Shown: one piece after another, positions 1 through 8,548 of the stretch
How positions within the stretch are numbered: the first letter of the stretch is position 1
How the letters are laid out: the number at the start of each line of letters is the position of its first letter
Assembly (NCBI RefSeq): GCF_009761815.1
Contig: NZ_RWIN01000033.1
Coordinates: 97,578 to 161,577, forward strand
From: Pseudomonas sp. PB120
GTDB taxonomy: Bacteria; Pseudomonadota; Gammaproteobacteria; Pseudomonadales; Pseudomonadaceae
Reading direction: 5' to 3'
DNA length: 64,000 nt
Program-made: the position numbers and the translations under genes
The notes under the pieces: model-generated
Database searches by the model: none
The model's input: the letters and a program-made list of their open reading frames with translations, nothing else
Told to the model about the DNA's origin: nothing

Positions 1-300
1 GTGCAGCACGCATTGCGCATCCTCCCGCGCCCCATGAATCGCGCTGTGAATCACAAACCCCGCCGGATTTACCGGGTACGGTGACGACTCCACTGCCTGA
101 CCATCGAGTCCGATTTTCACCAGGTTGGACGCGGTAATTTCATCGAACATCAACCCGTAGGGATTGATCAGGAAATGATGCTCAGGCCCCGGAATGCGCA
201 CCGAGATGTGAGTGAAGATCAAATCGGTCATACGAAAGTGCGCGATCAAGCGGTAACAGGCGGCAAGTTCTTCACGTAAACGTTGTTCGCTCGGGTTCAT
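1..300 (-). CDS. Class II aldolase/adducin family protein (N-terminal part, cut by window edge)
   Basis: Only the first 100 codons lie in the window; the gene continues past base 1. The visible part reads as the N-terminal half of a class II aldolase/adducin domain. A helix with the pattern LAACYRLIAHF is followed by TDLIFTHISVRIPG, a loop LINPYGLMFDEITASNLVKI, and the start of the metal-site strand with VIHSAIHGAREDAQ. Family members are zinc-dependent aldolases, dehydratases or epimerases, and the substrate cannot be read from this fragment. The ATG overlaps the stop codon of the upstream GTPase gene by four bases (ATGA), so the two are probably translationally coupled as the last genes of a leftward operon. 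Confidence 0.75.
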   Translation of the reverse strand, partial: MNPSEQRLREELAACYRLIAHFRMTDLIFTHISVRIPGPEHHFLINPYGLMFDEITASNLVKIGLDGQAVESSPYPVNPAGFVIHSAIHGAREDAQCVLH

Positions 301-1241
301 GCGCTCACCTTCACGGTGCAGGCCTCAAGTCCTTGACCCAAGGCCTCCCAACCGTCGAAACCACGGCGGGCGATGAACACCAGCCGAGTCGTATCGGCGC
401 CGGCTTCATCGATCGCCGGCAGAAACTGACTGCGGGTACCGACGTGTTGCAGCCAGTGCGCCTTGTTGCCCTGCGCCAGCTTCACCAATCCCTTGACCCG
501 AAACACATCGCTGGGCAGCGCCTGCAACCAGCCGCGCAATGCTTCGGCATCAAGTACTACGTTGCCCTGCCACAACCAACTGCTGAACATTTCGCTGTGA
601 TTGTCGGTGGACACCGGCGTCAGCGATTTCAGCACACGCGGTTCCAGGTCCAGCTCCGAATCCAGCCAAAGGGCATCCGGCAGCTGCGCCTGCACACTGA
701 CATGCACCCGGGTCTTGGCGCCCAGCGCATCGCGTAAAACCTGCAACTGCTGATCGTCGACCAGATCGGATTTGTTCAACAACAGCAGATCGGCCGCAGC
801 CACCTGCGCCCTGGCCAGTCGAGCGTATTCACCCTCGAGTTGCAGGTGCCGGGTGGCGTCGACCACGGTAATGACCATGTCCAGGTGCATCTGGCTGCGC
901 AGTTGCGGGTACGCCAGGGTTTGCACGATACGCTGCGGATCGGACACGCCGCTGCATTCGATGACGATACGCTCAAGCCTCGGCTGCAGTTGCGCCAGGC
1001 TGGTCAGCTGCGCCAACAGGTCTTCCTGCACTGTGCAGCAAATACAGCCGTTTTGCAGGCTGACCACCGTGTCCGTGACTTCGGAAACGATGGCCGCATC
1101 GATGTTCAGCTCGCCGAAATCGTTGACGATGACGGCCAGACGACTGCCCTCCGCTCGGCGCACCATCCCGTTGAGCAAGGTGGTTTTACCGGCCCCGAGA
1201 AACCCCGAAACGACGGTGACTGCAATCCGTGGTGTGCTCAT
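297..1241 (-). CDS. CobW/P47K-type G3E GTPase
   Basis: This 314-residue protein has the features of G3E metallochaperone GTPases. It shows a P-loop GFLGAGKTT at residues 13-21, the metal-binding CxCC motif (CICC, 66-69) and a guanine-specificity motif NKSD near 156-159. A C-terminal CobW_C-like domain follows. Such proteins use GTP to deliver zinc, cobalt or other metals to client enzymes. Here the probable clients are the neighbouring amidohydrolase or class II aldolase, both of metal-dependent families. Its start overlaps the amidohydrolase stop by four bases and its stop overlaps the aldolase start, which indicates one operon. The client assignment is inference from gene order. Confidence 0.85.
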   Translation of the reverse strand: MSTPRIAVTVVSGFLGAGKTTLLNGMVRRAEGSRLAVIVNDFGELNIDAAIVSEVTDTVVSLQNGCICCTVQEDLLAQLTSLAQLQPRLERIVIECSGVSDPQRIVQTLAYPQLRSQMHLDMVITVVDATRHLQLEGEYARLARAQVAAADLLLLNKSDLVDDQQLQVLRDALGAKTRVHVSVQAQLPDALWLDSELDLEPRVLKSLTPVSTDNHSEMFSSWLWQGNVVLDAEALRGWLQALPSDVFRVKGLVKLAQGNKAHWLQHVGTRSQFLPAIDEAGADTTRLVFIARRGFDGWEALGQGLEACTVKVSA

Positions 1242-2995
1242 TTCGCCTTACCTTCCAGCACCGGTGGCTCGCCTTGCCAGACCGATTTCAGTCCCGCCGA
1301 TGCCAGGGTCGAGTGCCGGTCGTAGACCAACTGCCCTTGCACAAAGGTCAGCAGCACGTTGGTGCGGTGGATGTAGTTGCGTGCCGGCTCGGCGAACAGG
1401 TCGCGGTCAATGACAATCAAGTCCGCCGATTTTCCGACTTCCAGGCTGCCGGTGCTGTGTTCCAGTCCCATGGCGACGGCACCATTGCGGGTGACCACGT
1501 TCAGCGCCTGTTCGAGGCTGATCGGATCACCAAAGCAGGACGGATCGTCGTTCCACGGGTTCTGGCGGGTGACCATGGTTTCCAGCGCCAGCCACGGGTC
1601 GATGGACGCCACCGGCCAGTCGGTGCCCATGACCGCCGTGCCGCCAGCTTCGAGCACGCCTTTGAAGTCATAGATGCGCTTGAGCCGTTCCTGACCGTAA
1701 CCCGAGCGCGCACCGCTGGCGAACGGCGTCGGGTACCAGGCCGCGGGCGAGAACTCGGCAATGACGTTCAGCTCCTTGAAGCGCGGCAGGTTGCCCGGGT
1801 GCAGCAACGTACTGTGGGCGCACTGGTGGCGCACGCCACTGAAACCATTGCGACGACGCGCTTCGGCCACGGCATCGAGGAACACGTCGGACGCGCCATC
1901 GCCGGTGCAATGCGCGATCACCCGGATCCCCTTGCTGTCCATGTCCACCACCATGTCGGTGATGTGTTCCGGCGTCAGGTTGAGCTTGCCGCGCCAGCTC
2001 TTTTCCTCTGGCCATGGTGCCAGCAGGTACGAAGACTTCGGCTCGACCGTGCCGTCGAAGTGGAACTTCACCGCGTTGGCACTCAGGCGTGCACTGCGGT
2101 AGTAGTGACGTTCGCCACTGAGCAATTCCCAACGACGACGTACCGGAAAAATATCGTCCTGCCAACTGATGGCGGCTTCGATGCGTACGGTCAGTTCGCC
2201 GCTGTCGTCCAGTTCTTTCAATGCCTGCAAACGTTGTTCGCAAACATGAACGTATTTGCTCGCGGTCACGCCACGGGAACTCTGAAAATGCACGCCATCG
2301 CGGTAGGCGCGGCGCAGTACGCTGACCGGTGTCGGTGGCATGGCGGCATGGATCATCGCGTAGGCGCCGTCGATCATCAGGCCGGTGGGTTCACCGGTCA
2401 GTTCATCGCGCTCCAGATAGCCGTTGCGCGGGTCAGCGGTGTGGCCATCGATGCCCGCCAGTTCCAGCGCTTTGGAGTTGACCATCATGGTGCCCCACAT
2501 GCGGTCGAGCAGCGCCACGGGGCGGTCCGGCATGACGCTGTCGAGCCAGGCGCGACCCGGCGTCAACCCGGCCTCGCGGAAGGTGTAGCGCACCCAATAT
2601 TGCCCATAAATCCAGCCGTCACCCGGATGGGAATCGGCGTAGGCGAGAATGCTTTCGCGCAGTTGTTCGGGCGTCGGGTCTTCGATGCCGACATCGAGGT
2701 CATCGCTGTAGCGCGGCGCCAACGCCAGGTCGGGGTGCGTGTGCATATCGTGCAGGCCCGGCATGCAGAACGCGCCTTGCAGATCATGCAACACGGTGTT
2801 CGGGCCCTTGAACGCCTGCAGCGCGTCAAGACTGGCGACACCGATCAACTTGCCGTCGCGGATCGCCACGGCCTCGGCCCACGGGTTCGAGGGGTCCTGG
2901 GTATAGATGCGACCGTTAGCAAGGATCAGATCGGCAAAGGTCCCTTGCGCGGAATGGGTCGAGGAAAAGTTGTCGGACTCAGCCATGTAAGCCAC
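1238..2995 (-). CDS. Amidohydrolase, YtcJ-like (amidohydrolase 3 family)
   Basis: This 585-residue protein has the layout of YtcJ-type metal-dependent amidohydrolases. A small N-terminal beta-sandwich (LILANGRIYT) is followed by the metal-binding HTHPDL segment near residue 86. The TIM barrel carries VIAHCTGDGASD with a further histidine, and the C-terminal sandwich contains the typical GSLEVGKSADLIVIDRDLF. These enzymes hydrolyse amide or ester bonds in small cytosolic substrates, and sequence alone does not reveal the substrate. No signal peptide is seen. The gene lies between the thiamine-diphosphate enzyme (90 bp upstream) and the CobW GTPase (4-bp overlap), consistent with a catabolic operon acting on one nitrogen-containing compound. 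Confidence 0.85.
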   Translation of the reverse strand: MAYMAESDNFSSTHSAQGTFADLILANGRIYTQDPSNPWAEAVAIRDGKLIGVASLDALQAFKGPNTVLHDLQGAFCMPGLHDMHTHPDLALAPRYSDDLDVGIEDPTPEQLRESILAYADSHPGDGWIYGQYWVRYTFREAGLTPGRAWLDSVMPDRPVALLDRMWGTMMVNSKALELAGIDGHTADPRNGYLERDELTGEPTGLMIDGAYAMIHAAMPPTPVSVLRRAYRDGVHFQSSRGVTASKYVHVCEQRLQALKELDDSGELTVRIEAAISWQDDIFPVRRRWELLSGERHYYRSARLSANAVKFHFDGTVEPKSSYLLAPWPEEKSWRGKLNLTPEHITDMVVDMDSKGIRVIAHCTGDGASDVFLDAVAEARRRNGFSGVRHQCAHSTLLHPGNLPRFKELNVIAEFSPAAWYPTPFASGARSGYGQERLKRIYDFKGVLEAGGTAVMGTDWPVASIDPWLALETMVTRQNPWNDDPSCFGDPISLEQALNVVTRNGAVAMGLEHSTGSLEVGKSADLIVIDRDLFAEPARNYIHRTNVLLTFVQGQLVYDRHSTLASAGLKSVWQGEPPVLEGKAK

Positions 2996-3085
2996 CTTTT
3001 GAGTTCAGTGCGATGGGAAGGTCCACCGTGCGCCGGGCGCTTCGGGGACCTGGAAATGTTCAGGGTTGTCACGCGCACGCGGCGC

Positions 3086-4690
3086 TTACTCCGCCAGAAA
3101 CGCGGCAGCGTCCAGTTCGAGCATGACCGGTGTTTCCGTGCTAGCGAGTTGGGCCAACAACTCGCGCAGCGTGTGCAGATTGCTGACCGGGTGATGCGGC
3201 ACGTGGCAGCTGCGGGCCAGGGCGGCGAAGTCCGGCGTGAGAATGTCCACGCCCACTAACGGCACCGCTTTGGCATTCATGTAGTCGCGAATTTCGGCGT
3301 AGCTGGTGTTGTTCCACAGCAGCAAAATAATGGCTGCGCCCGCCTCTTTGGCGGCGATCAGTTCGGCGCTGGAAAACTGCAATCCACCGTCCCCGACCAG
3401 CGCCACCACCGGGCGCAGCGGCCGGGCCAGTTTGGCGCCGATGGCAGCGGGCAATGCGTAGCCGAGCGTTCCGTACCCCGTCCCGGCGTTGAACCAACTG
3501 TCAGGCGTTGGCGCCCGATAGCCCAGGGCGCCCTGATACACCGGCTGCGTCGAATCACCGACGATCAGCGGCTGCGGCAGGCAGTCACGGACCGTATCGA
3601 GCACGGCCTGTAAGCGACTCTGCTTCGAACTCCAGCCTGCGTGTTCCAGCGCATTGACCTGCGTTACACGGGCACTCGACCACGTTTGAACGGCCTGGCG
3701 TTGCGGCAGTTGCGCCAGCAGCGCACGTAGGCCTTGGTCGGCGTCACCCAACAGACCGACAGCCGCCGGTTGCGCGCCAAGCACCTGCATCGGATCGATG
3801 TCCAGACGAATCAGCGGGGCGTTGAACGTCAAAGGCCCCAGGCCGAAAAAGTCGTAATCGGTTTCGCCCAGTTCGGTACCGACGGCGAGCACCACGTCCG
3901 CCTCGGCGATCAATTCGCGACCATGGGCTGACGACTGCACGCCATCGAGCAGCAACGGGTGTTCGGGGGGCAGCAGGCCTCGGGCATTGGTGGTCAGCGC
4001 GACCGGCGCCTGTAGACGTTCAGCGAGCAATGTCAGGGCCTCGGCCGCTCGACGGGTGCCACCACCGGCCAGGATCAATGGCCGCTGCGCGTTGTTGATC
4101 AGCGCGACGGCGGCATCGATGGCCGCAGGCGCCGGTGCAGGCGCCGCCGGCAAGGCGCGGGGGCGCAAGTCGAGCCCTTCGGCGGACATGTCCAGCACAT
4201 CCAGCGGAATTTCAATGTGCACGGGACGAGGCCGTGTGCAGCCAAACAAGGCAAAGGCACGCGCCAGCACTTCAGGCAATTGGTCCGGGTGCTGCAACGT
4301 GTGGCTGAACGCACACACACCGGCGACCATCGCGCGCTGGTCGGGCAGTTCATGCAGGTGACCATGGCCCAGGCGCAGGTGTTCGCGTCGGTTGCAGGTG
4401 GAGATCACCAGCATCGGCACCGAGTCCGCATAGGCCTGGCCCATCGCGGTAAGAATATTCGTCATCCCGGGGCCGGTGATGATGAAGCAGACACCCGGCT
4501 TGCCGCTGGCACGGGCGTAACCGTCCGCCATGAACCCGGCCCCCTGCTCGTGGCGCGGGCTGATGTGCTTCAGACGACTGCCTTCCAGGCCGCGATAAAG
4601 CTCGACGGTGTGCACGCCGGGAATGCCGAAGACGGTTTCGACGCCATAGCCTTCCAGCAACTGAACGAGCGCCTGGGCACAACGGGTCAT
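3086..4690 (-). CDS. Thiamine-diphosphate-dependent decarboxylase, 5-guanidino-2-oxopentanoate decarboxylase-like
   Basis: This 534-residue protein has the three-domain plan of the acetolactate synthase/benzoylformate decarboxylase family. The N-terminal pyrimidine-binding domain has the catalytic glutamate at E48 in RHEQGAGFMADGYARA. The central domain follows, and the C-terminal diphosphate-binding domain has VGDGGLQFS followed by LLLWNN (GDG...NN motif). Overall it resembles the pseudomonad enzymes annotated as 2-ketoarginine (5-guanidino-2-oxopentanoate) decarboxylase, AruI, but related enzymes act on other 2-oxo acids. An SD GAGGTG lies 5 bases before the ATG. It is the first gene of the leftward operon, opposite a LysR gene and a polyamine-type importer, which fits catabolism of a guanidino or amine compound (inference). 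Confidence 0.7.
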   Translation of the reverse strand: MTRCAQALVQLLEGYGVETVFGIPGVHTVELYRGLEGSRLKHISPRHEQGAGFMADGYARASGKPGVCFIITGPGMTNILTAMGQAYADSVPMLVISTCNRREHLRLGHGHLHELPDQRAMVAGVCAFSHTLQHPDQLPEVLARAFALFGCTRPRPVHIEIPLDVLDMSAEGLDLRPRALPAAPAPAPAAIDAAVALINNAQRPLILAGGGTRRAAEALTLLAERLQAPVALTTNARGLLPPEHPLLLDGVQSSAHGRELIAEADVVLAVGTELGETDYDFFGLGPLTFNAPLIRLDIDPMQVLGAQPAAVGLLGDADQGLRALLAQLPQRQAVQTWSSARVTQVNALEHAGWSSKQSRLQAVLDTVRDCLPQPLIVGDSTQPVYQGALGYRAPTPDSWFNAGTGYGTLGYALPAAIGAKLARPLRPVVALVGDGGLQFSSAELIAAKEAGAAIILLLWNNTSYAEIRDYMNAKAVPLVGVDILTPDFAALARSCHVPHHPVSNLHTLRELLAQLASTETPVMLELDAAAFLAE

Positions 4691-4743
4691 GCAGCACCTC
4701 TTTGATAATGGGCCAGTCTGGCCCGATGACGAGTTGAGCTAGT

Positions 4744-4769
4744 ATTGTTGAACCAACCGATACAACAAT
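4744..4769. promoter_or_regulatory. Candidate LysR operator between decarboxylase and lysR-type gene
   Basis: A perfect 7-bp inverted repeat, ATTGTTG and CAACAAT, is separated by 12 bases and lies 54 bp upstream of the decarboxylase start. Interrupted palindromes of this kind (T-N11-A type) are typical LysR binding sites, and a LysR gene starts about 220 bp to the right. Function is inferred. Confidence 0.4.
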
Positions 4770-4835
4770 CGATTTTTTTTGGCCTGACTGTTCGATTTAC
4801 TTCACCATACTCATTAGTGCAGTCACGCATGAACT

Positions 4836-4942
4836 TGTGGCGAGGGAGCTTGCTCCCGCTGGGACGCGTAGCGGCCCCAAAAGCTTTCCAAACGCTTTGC
4901 GACTGCTTCGCAGCCGAGCGGGAGCAAGCTCCCTCGCCACAG
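4836..4942. repeat. REPIN (gtggcgaggg family)
   Basis: Two REP arms face each other: TGTGGCGAGGGAGCTTGCTC on the left and its reverse complement on the right, about 65 bp apart. This is an intergenic pair between the decarboxylase and the LysR gene. Confidence 0.8.
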
Positions 4943-4992
4943 AATTAGCGTTCGCTTAATGTCTGTTTTCTCAACTTTCAGCGGGATGATTT

Positions 4993-5898
4993 ATGCGTTT
5001 TCCATCGATGACAGCCCTTCGTGCCTTGGACGCGGTCGCCCGGCTGGGCAGCGTGTCGGTCGCCGCCCGTGAACTGAACCTGACCCGTAGCGCGATCAGC
5101 CACCAGATCAGCAAGCTTGAAGAATGCGTCGGTTTCGCCCTCACCGAACGGATCGGCCGTGGGATCGGTTTGACGTATCAGGGCGAACGCTATGCGCGGG
5201 AGGTGCACGGGATTCTCATGAACTTGCTCGACGCCGGTCAGTTGGTCGACGACCAGGAGATCTCCGGCCGGTTGTGCGTCAGCTGTGCGCCGGGCTTTGC
5301 CACGTATTGGCTGTGCCACCACATCGGCGCGTTCCTGCGCCAGTACCCGCAAGTGCAATTGCAGCTGATTTCGCCCCGGACACCGGACGACATCAGCAAC
5401 CCCGGCGCCGATCTGTTCATTACCTACGGGATTGGCGACTGGACGGAGATGGTCGTTGAAGAAATCGTAGCGCTGCGCTTTTTCCCGGTGTGCAGCCCGC
5501 GTTTGATCAACGCACTGGGCGGCCTGAAGAACCCGCAGGAACTCAGCGCCTACCCGTTGCTGCACATGACCGACTACTCGGACTGGCGCGTCTGGCTGAC
5601 CGCCGCCGGTGCCTCGGGGGTCAACGCGGTGAGCGGAATACTGTTCTCCGATGCGCATTGCGCGCAGTCGGCGTGCATTGCCGGCCAGGGCATCGCCATC
5701 GGCGACAATCTGATCAGCGGCGATGCGCTGTCCAAGGGTTTGCTGGTGCGTCCGTTCGACATCACCATCGACCTGCACCGTGGCTATTACCTGGCCGCCG
5801 ACCCGCAAAAGGCCGAACGCGCGGTGGTCCAGGCCTTCAGTAACTGGGTCAAGACCCAACTCCAGTCGTCCCGCCAAACCTGGCAAGACACCCTCTGA
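4993..5898 (+). CDS. LysR-family transcriptional regulator (GcvA-like)
   Basis: This 301-residue protein begins with a winged helix-turn-helix domain (residues 6-65: LRALDAVARLGSVSVAARELNLTRSAISHQISKLEE), followed by a LysR co-inducer-binding domain. The FALTERIGRGIGLTYQGERY segment after the helix-turn-helix is characteristic of the GcvA group. It lies divergently from the decarboxylase operon and is followed by a polyamine-type ABC importer about 350 bp downstream, so it is the likely regulator of both. An in-frame ATG at codon 6 is an alternative start, and neither start has a strong ribosome-binding site. The inducer is unknown. Confidence 0.85.
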   Translation: MRFPSMTALRALDAVARLGSVSVAARELNLTRSAISHQISKLEECVGFALTERIGRGIGLTYQGERYAREVHGILMNLLDAGQLVDDQEISGRLCVSCAPGFATYWLCHHIGAFLRQYPQVQLQLISPRTPDDISNPGADLFITYGIGDWTEMVVEEIVALRFFPVCSPRLINALGGLKNPQELSAYPLLHMTDYSDWRVWLTAAGASGVNAVSGILFSDAHCAQSACIAGQGIAIGDNLISGDALSKGLLVRPFDITIDLHRGYYLAADPQKAERAVVQAFSNWVKTQLQSSRQTWQDTL

Positions 5899-5930
5899 AA
5901 CCCCGCAATGTATTTTTGTGACGGCCGCCT

Positions 5931-6068
5931 TTGTGGTGAGGGGATTTATCCCCGATGGGTGGCGAAGCCGCCCCAAAATCTGCCACCCCCGCTTTAACAG
6001 GTACACCGCGTTATCGGGTGTTGGGGGCCGCTTCGCGGCCCATCGGGGATAAATCCCCTCACCACAAA
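5931..6068. repeat. REPIN (gtggtgaggggatttatcccc family)
   Basis: Facing arms TTGTGGTGAGGGGATTTAT and its complement bracket an internal GGGTGGCGAAGCCGCCC / GGGGGCCGCTTCGCGGCCC pair. The element fills the gap between the LysR gene and the ABC operon. The AT-rich stretch after it (about 6070-6240) presumably holds the ABC operon promoter. Confidence 0.8.
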
Positions 6069-6249
6069 GCCGCACGCCTCCAGTTTGTGTTGTAAATGAA
6101 GGCTGGAGATTGAGTAATAAAACTAACCAATATGGGCAAAATAATTCCATTGATGTAGCGATATTTTTAACAATAATGAGCCCAAAGCCCCTGCCGGATT
6201 TGCATCCGCCCTCGCACGCCTCGGGGCAATAAAAAGAGGAATATTCATC

Positions 6250-7335
6250 GTGTCCAGCGGTTCTGCGATTCAGCTCAGCGCACAAGGTATCAGCCAGTAT
6301 TACGGTCGTTTCGCGGCGCTGGATAACGTCGATCTTGACGTTCGCCAAGGCGAATTCCTGACCCTGCTGGGCCCGTCCGGCTCCGGTAAAACCACCTTGC
6401 TGATGATCCTCGCCGGCTTCCTCAGCCCGACTTCGGGCAAGTTGATGGAACACGGCGTGGACATCATCAAGCGCTCGGCCGAGAAGCGAAACTACGGCAT
6501 GGTGTTCCAGGGTTATGCGCTGTTCCCGCACATGAGCGTGGCTGATAACGTGGCCTATCCGCTGCGCATCCGCAAAGTCGCCGCCGAGGAGCGCCAACGC
6601 CGGGTCAAGCACATCCTGGAAGTGGTCGGGCTGGGCGCGCACATGCACAAGAAGCCGGCCGAACTGTCCGGTGGCCAGCAACAGCGCGTCGCGATTGCCC
6701 GGGCGCTGGTGTTCGAACCGGATTTGCTGTTGCTCGACGAACCGCTGTCGGCACTCGACAAAAACCTGCGCGAACAGCTGCAAACCGAACTGCAACGCAT
6801 CCATCGCCAGGTGGGCACCAGCTTCGTCTTTGTGACCCACGATCAGAACGAAGCGTTGGCGCTGTCCTCGCGCATCGCGATCTTCAATCACGGCAAGCTG
6901 ACCCAGGTCGACACGCCGGAAAACATCTACAACCGCCCCGAGAGCCGTTTCGTCGCCGAGTTCCTCGGCAAGATGAACCTGTTCCCGCTGGTGGACATGA
7001 CCCGCAACGGCCCGACCGCCAGCGGTCGCTGCGGCAACAGCGTGTTGCATGCCCTCGCACCCAATCCGCTGAATGCCCAGCCGACGGTACTCGCCGTGCG
7101 CCCCGAGCACATGGAACTGCACAGCGACTGCCCGTCCCTGGACGGTTACAACGTGATGCCCGCGCAACTCACCGACAAGGTCTATCAGGGTTCCAGCACT
7201 CACCTGGCGCTCAAGGTCGATGGCGTGCCCGTCAACCTGTCGGTACCCGGTAATCATCCGGGCGCCCTGATGCCCAGCGGTGCGCCGGTATGGCTGAGCT
7301 GGCCGGTACAGCAAAGCTTCCTGCTGCAGGCCTGA
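6250..7335 (+). CDS. ABC transporter ATP-binding protein (PotA/polyamine-type)
   Basis: This 361-residue ATPase has Walker A GPSGSGKTT (41-49), a Q-loop in VFQGYALFPH, signature LSGGQQQR (139-146), Walker B LLLLDEP and the D-loop SALD. The C-terminal region from about 280 is a TOBE-type domain (VLAVRPEHMEL). This architecture is that of PotA-type importers for polyamines and related compounds. The start is GTG, preceded at a good distance by AGAGGA; no closer ATG fits. It is the first gene of a four-gene importer operon (ATPase, binding protein, two permeases) downstream of the LysR gene. Substrate specificity is not visible; the neighbouring decarboxylase suggests a guanidino or amine compound. 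Confidence 0.9.
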   Translation: MSSGSAIQLSAQGISQYYGRFAALDNVDLDVRQGEFLTLLGPSGSGKTTLLMILAGFLSPTSGKLMEHGVDIIKRSAEKRNYGMVFQGYALFPHMSVADNVAYPLRIRKVAAEERQRRVKHILEVVGLGAHMHKKPAELSGGQQQRVAIARALVFEPDLLLLDEPLSALDKNLREQLQTELQRIHRQVGTSFVFVTHDQNEALALSSRIAIFNHGKLTQVDTPENIYNRPESRFVAEFLGKMNLFPLVDMTRNGPTASGRCGNSVLHALAPNPLNAQPTVLAVRPEHMELHSDCPSLDGYNVMPAQLTDKVYQGSSTHLALKVDGVPVNLSVPGNHPGALMPSGAPVWLSWPVQQSFLLQA

Positions 7336-7376
7336 AGTCGCCCGCGACTTTCATCACCAAGCTCTCCCCTAATGAC

Positions 7377-7384
7377 AACAACAA
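7377..7384 (+). promoter_or_regulatory. Possible Hfq/Crc CA motif in ABC operon
   Basis: The 90-bp gap before the binding-protein gene contains AACAACAA, which matches the AANAANAA consensus bound by Hfq-Crc in Pseudomonas catabolite repression. It lies about 42 nt upstream of the start codon, farther than many verified sites, so the assignment is tentative. Confidence 0.25.
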
Positions 7385-7425
7385 GGCGACTGCCCTGAGG
7401 GACACCCGCCAACTGAGGACGTGCA

Positions 7426-8538
7426 ATGAGCCAGGATCATCAACGCGACTGCATTGAAGTGCTGATCGAAAAAGCCCGAGGCGGGCAGATCAACCGTCGG
7501 ACCTTCATGCAGGCCATGGGACTGTTGGCCGCGGTGCCGCTGGCCCTGCGCAGTGGCATCAGCTGGTCGGCCGACAAGCCGCTGGTGGTGGTCAACTGGG
7601 GTGGCGACGCCCTGAACGCGTTCCGCTCGGCGTGGACCGAGACCTTCACCAAGAACACCGGCCTCCAGGTGCGGATCGATGGCGCCGGCCCGACCGAGGG
7701 CGCGATCCGCTCGCAGCTCGCCAGCGGCCAGCCGAGCTGGGACGTGGTGGATGTCGAGAGCTACAGCGCCCTCGTGCTGGGCCGCGAAAAGATCGTGCAA
7801 CCGCTGGATTACAACGTGATCAAGCGCGACCAGGTCGCGCCGGCGCTCGCCTCCGACTTCGGCATCGCCAGTTATCAGTTCAGCTACGTCATGGCCTGGG
7901 ACAGCGCCAAATTCGGCGACAACGGCCCGAAAACCTGGGCCGATTTCTGGGACGTCAAGAAATTCCCGGGCAAGCGCACGCTGTACAAATGGATGAACGG
8001 GATGCTCGAAGCGGCGTTGCTGGCCGACGGTGTTCCCGCTGATCAGCTCTACCCGCTGGACGTGCCACGGGCGATGAAAAAGATCGATGAGATCAAACCC
8101 CACGTGCTGTCGTTCTGGAGTTCGGGTGCCGAGAGTCAGCAGTTGATGGTCGACGGCGAAGTGTCGGTCGGCGCCATCTGGCATACCCGCGCCAAACTGC
8201 TCAGTGAAGACACCGACAACCGTGTGCGCTGGAGCTTCGACAACGGTTTTATCAACTCCAGCAGCTGGGCCGTGTTGCAAGGCAACCCGGCGGGCACGCA
8301 GCCGGCCATGCAGTTCATCCAGCATGCGTTGCAACCTGAAGGCCAGCTCAAACTGTTCGAGTTGCTGGGTAACGGACCGTCGAACAGCGCGACCGAAAAA
8401 CTCATGTCGGCTCAGCAACTGAAGGCCAACTGCGCCTCGCCAGAGAACCTGAAAAAACAGATCGCCCTCAATGCCCAGTGGTACGCCGACAACTACTCCA
8501 AAGCCCTGGAAGAGTATTTGACGCGCTTGTCCAAGTGA
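7426..8538 (+). CDS. Periplasmic substrate-binding protein of polyamine-type ABC importer (PotD-like)
   Basis: This 370-residue extracytoplasmic binding protein has a twin-arginine type signal: NRRTFMQAMG at residues 23-32 is followed by the hydrophobic run LLAAVPLALRSG. It is therefore probably exported folded by Tat. The mature part has the type II binding-protein pattern of PotD/spermidine-family proteins (VVNWGGDALNAFRSAW near the start, SGQPSWDVVDVES near residue 100). It would capture the substrate and deliver it to the two permeases encoded 10 and 890 bp downstream. SD GAGGAC precedes the ATG. The ligand is not identifiable from sequence. Confidence 0.87.
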   Translation: MSQDHQRDCIEVLIEKARGGQINRRTFMQAMGLLAAVPLALRSGISWSADKPLVVVNWGGDALNAFRSAWTETFTKNTGLQVRIDGAGPTEGAIRSQLASGQPSWDVVDVESYSALVLGREKIVQPLDYNVIKRDQVAPALASDFGIASYQFSYVMAWDSAKFGDNGPKTWADFWDVKKFPGKRTLYKWMNGMLEAALLADGVPADQLYPLDVPRAMKKIDEIKPHVLSFWSSGAESQQLMVDGEVSVGAIWHTRAKLLSEDTDNRVRWSFDNGFINSSSWAVLQGNPAGTQPAMQFIQHALQPEGQLKLFELLGNGPSNSATEKLMSAQQLKANCASPENLKKQIALNAQWYADNYSKALEEYLTRLSK

Positions 8539-8548
8539 GCCATCGACC

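Noticed and set aside
1229..3259. A 676-codon rightward open frame
   Set aside because: Antisense to the amidohydrolase gene, with no family resemblance.
4978..7314. A 778-codon leftward open frame
   Set aside because: It is antisense to the LysR and ABC ATPase genes and runs through a REPIN; no domain is seen.
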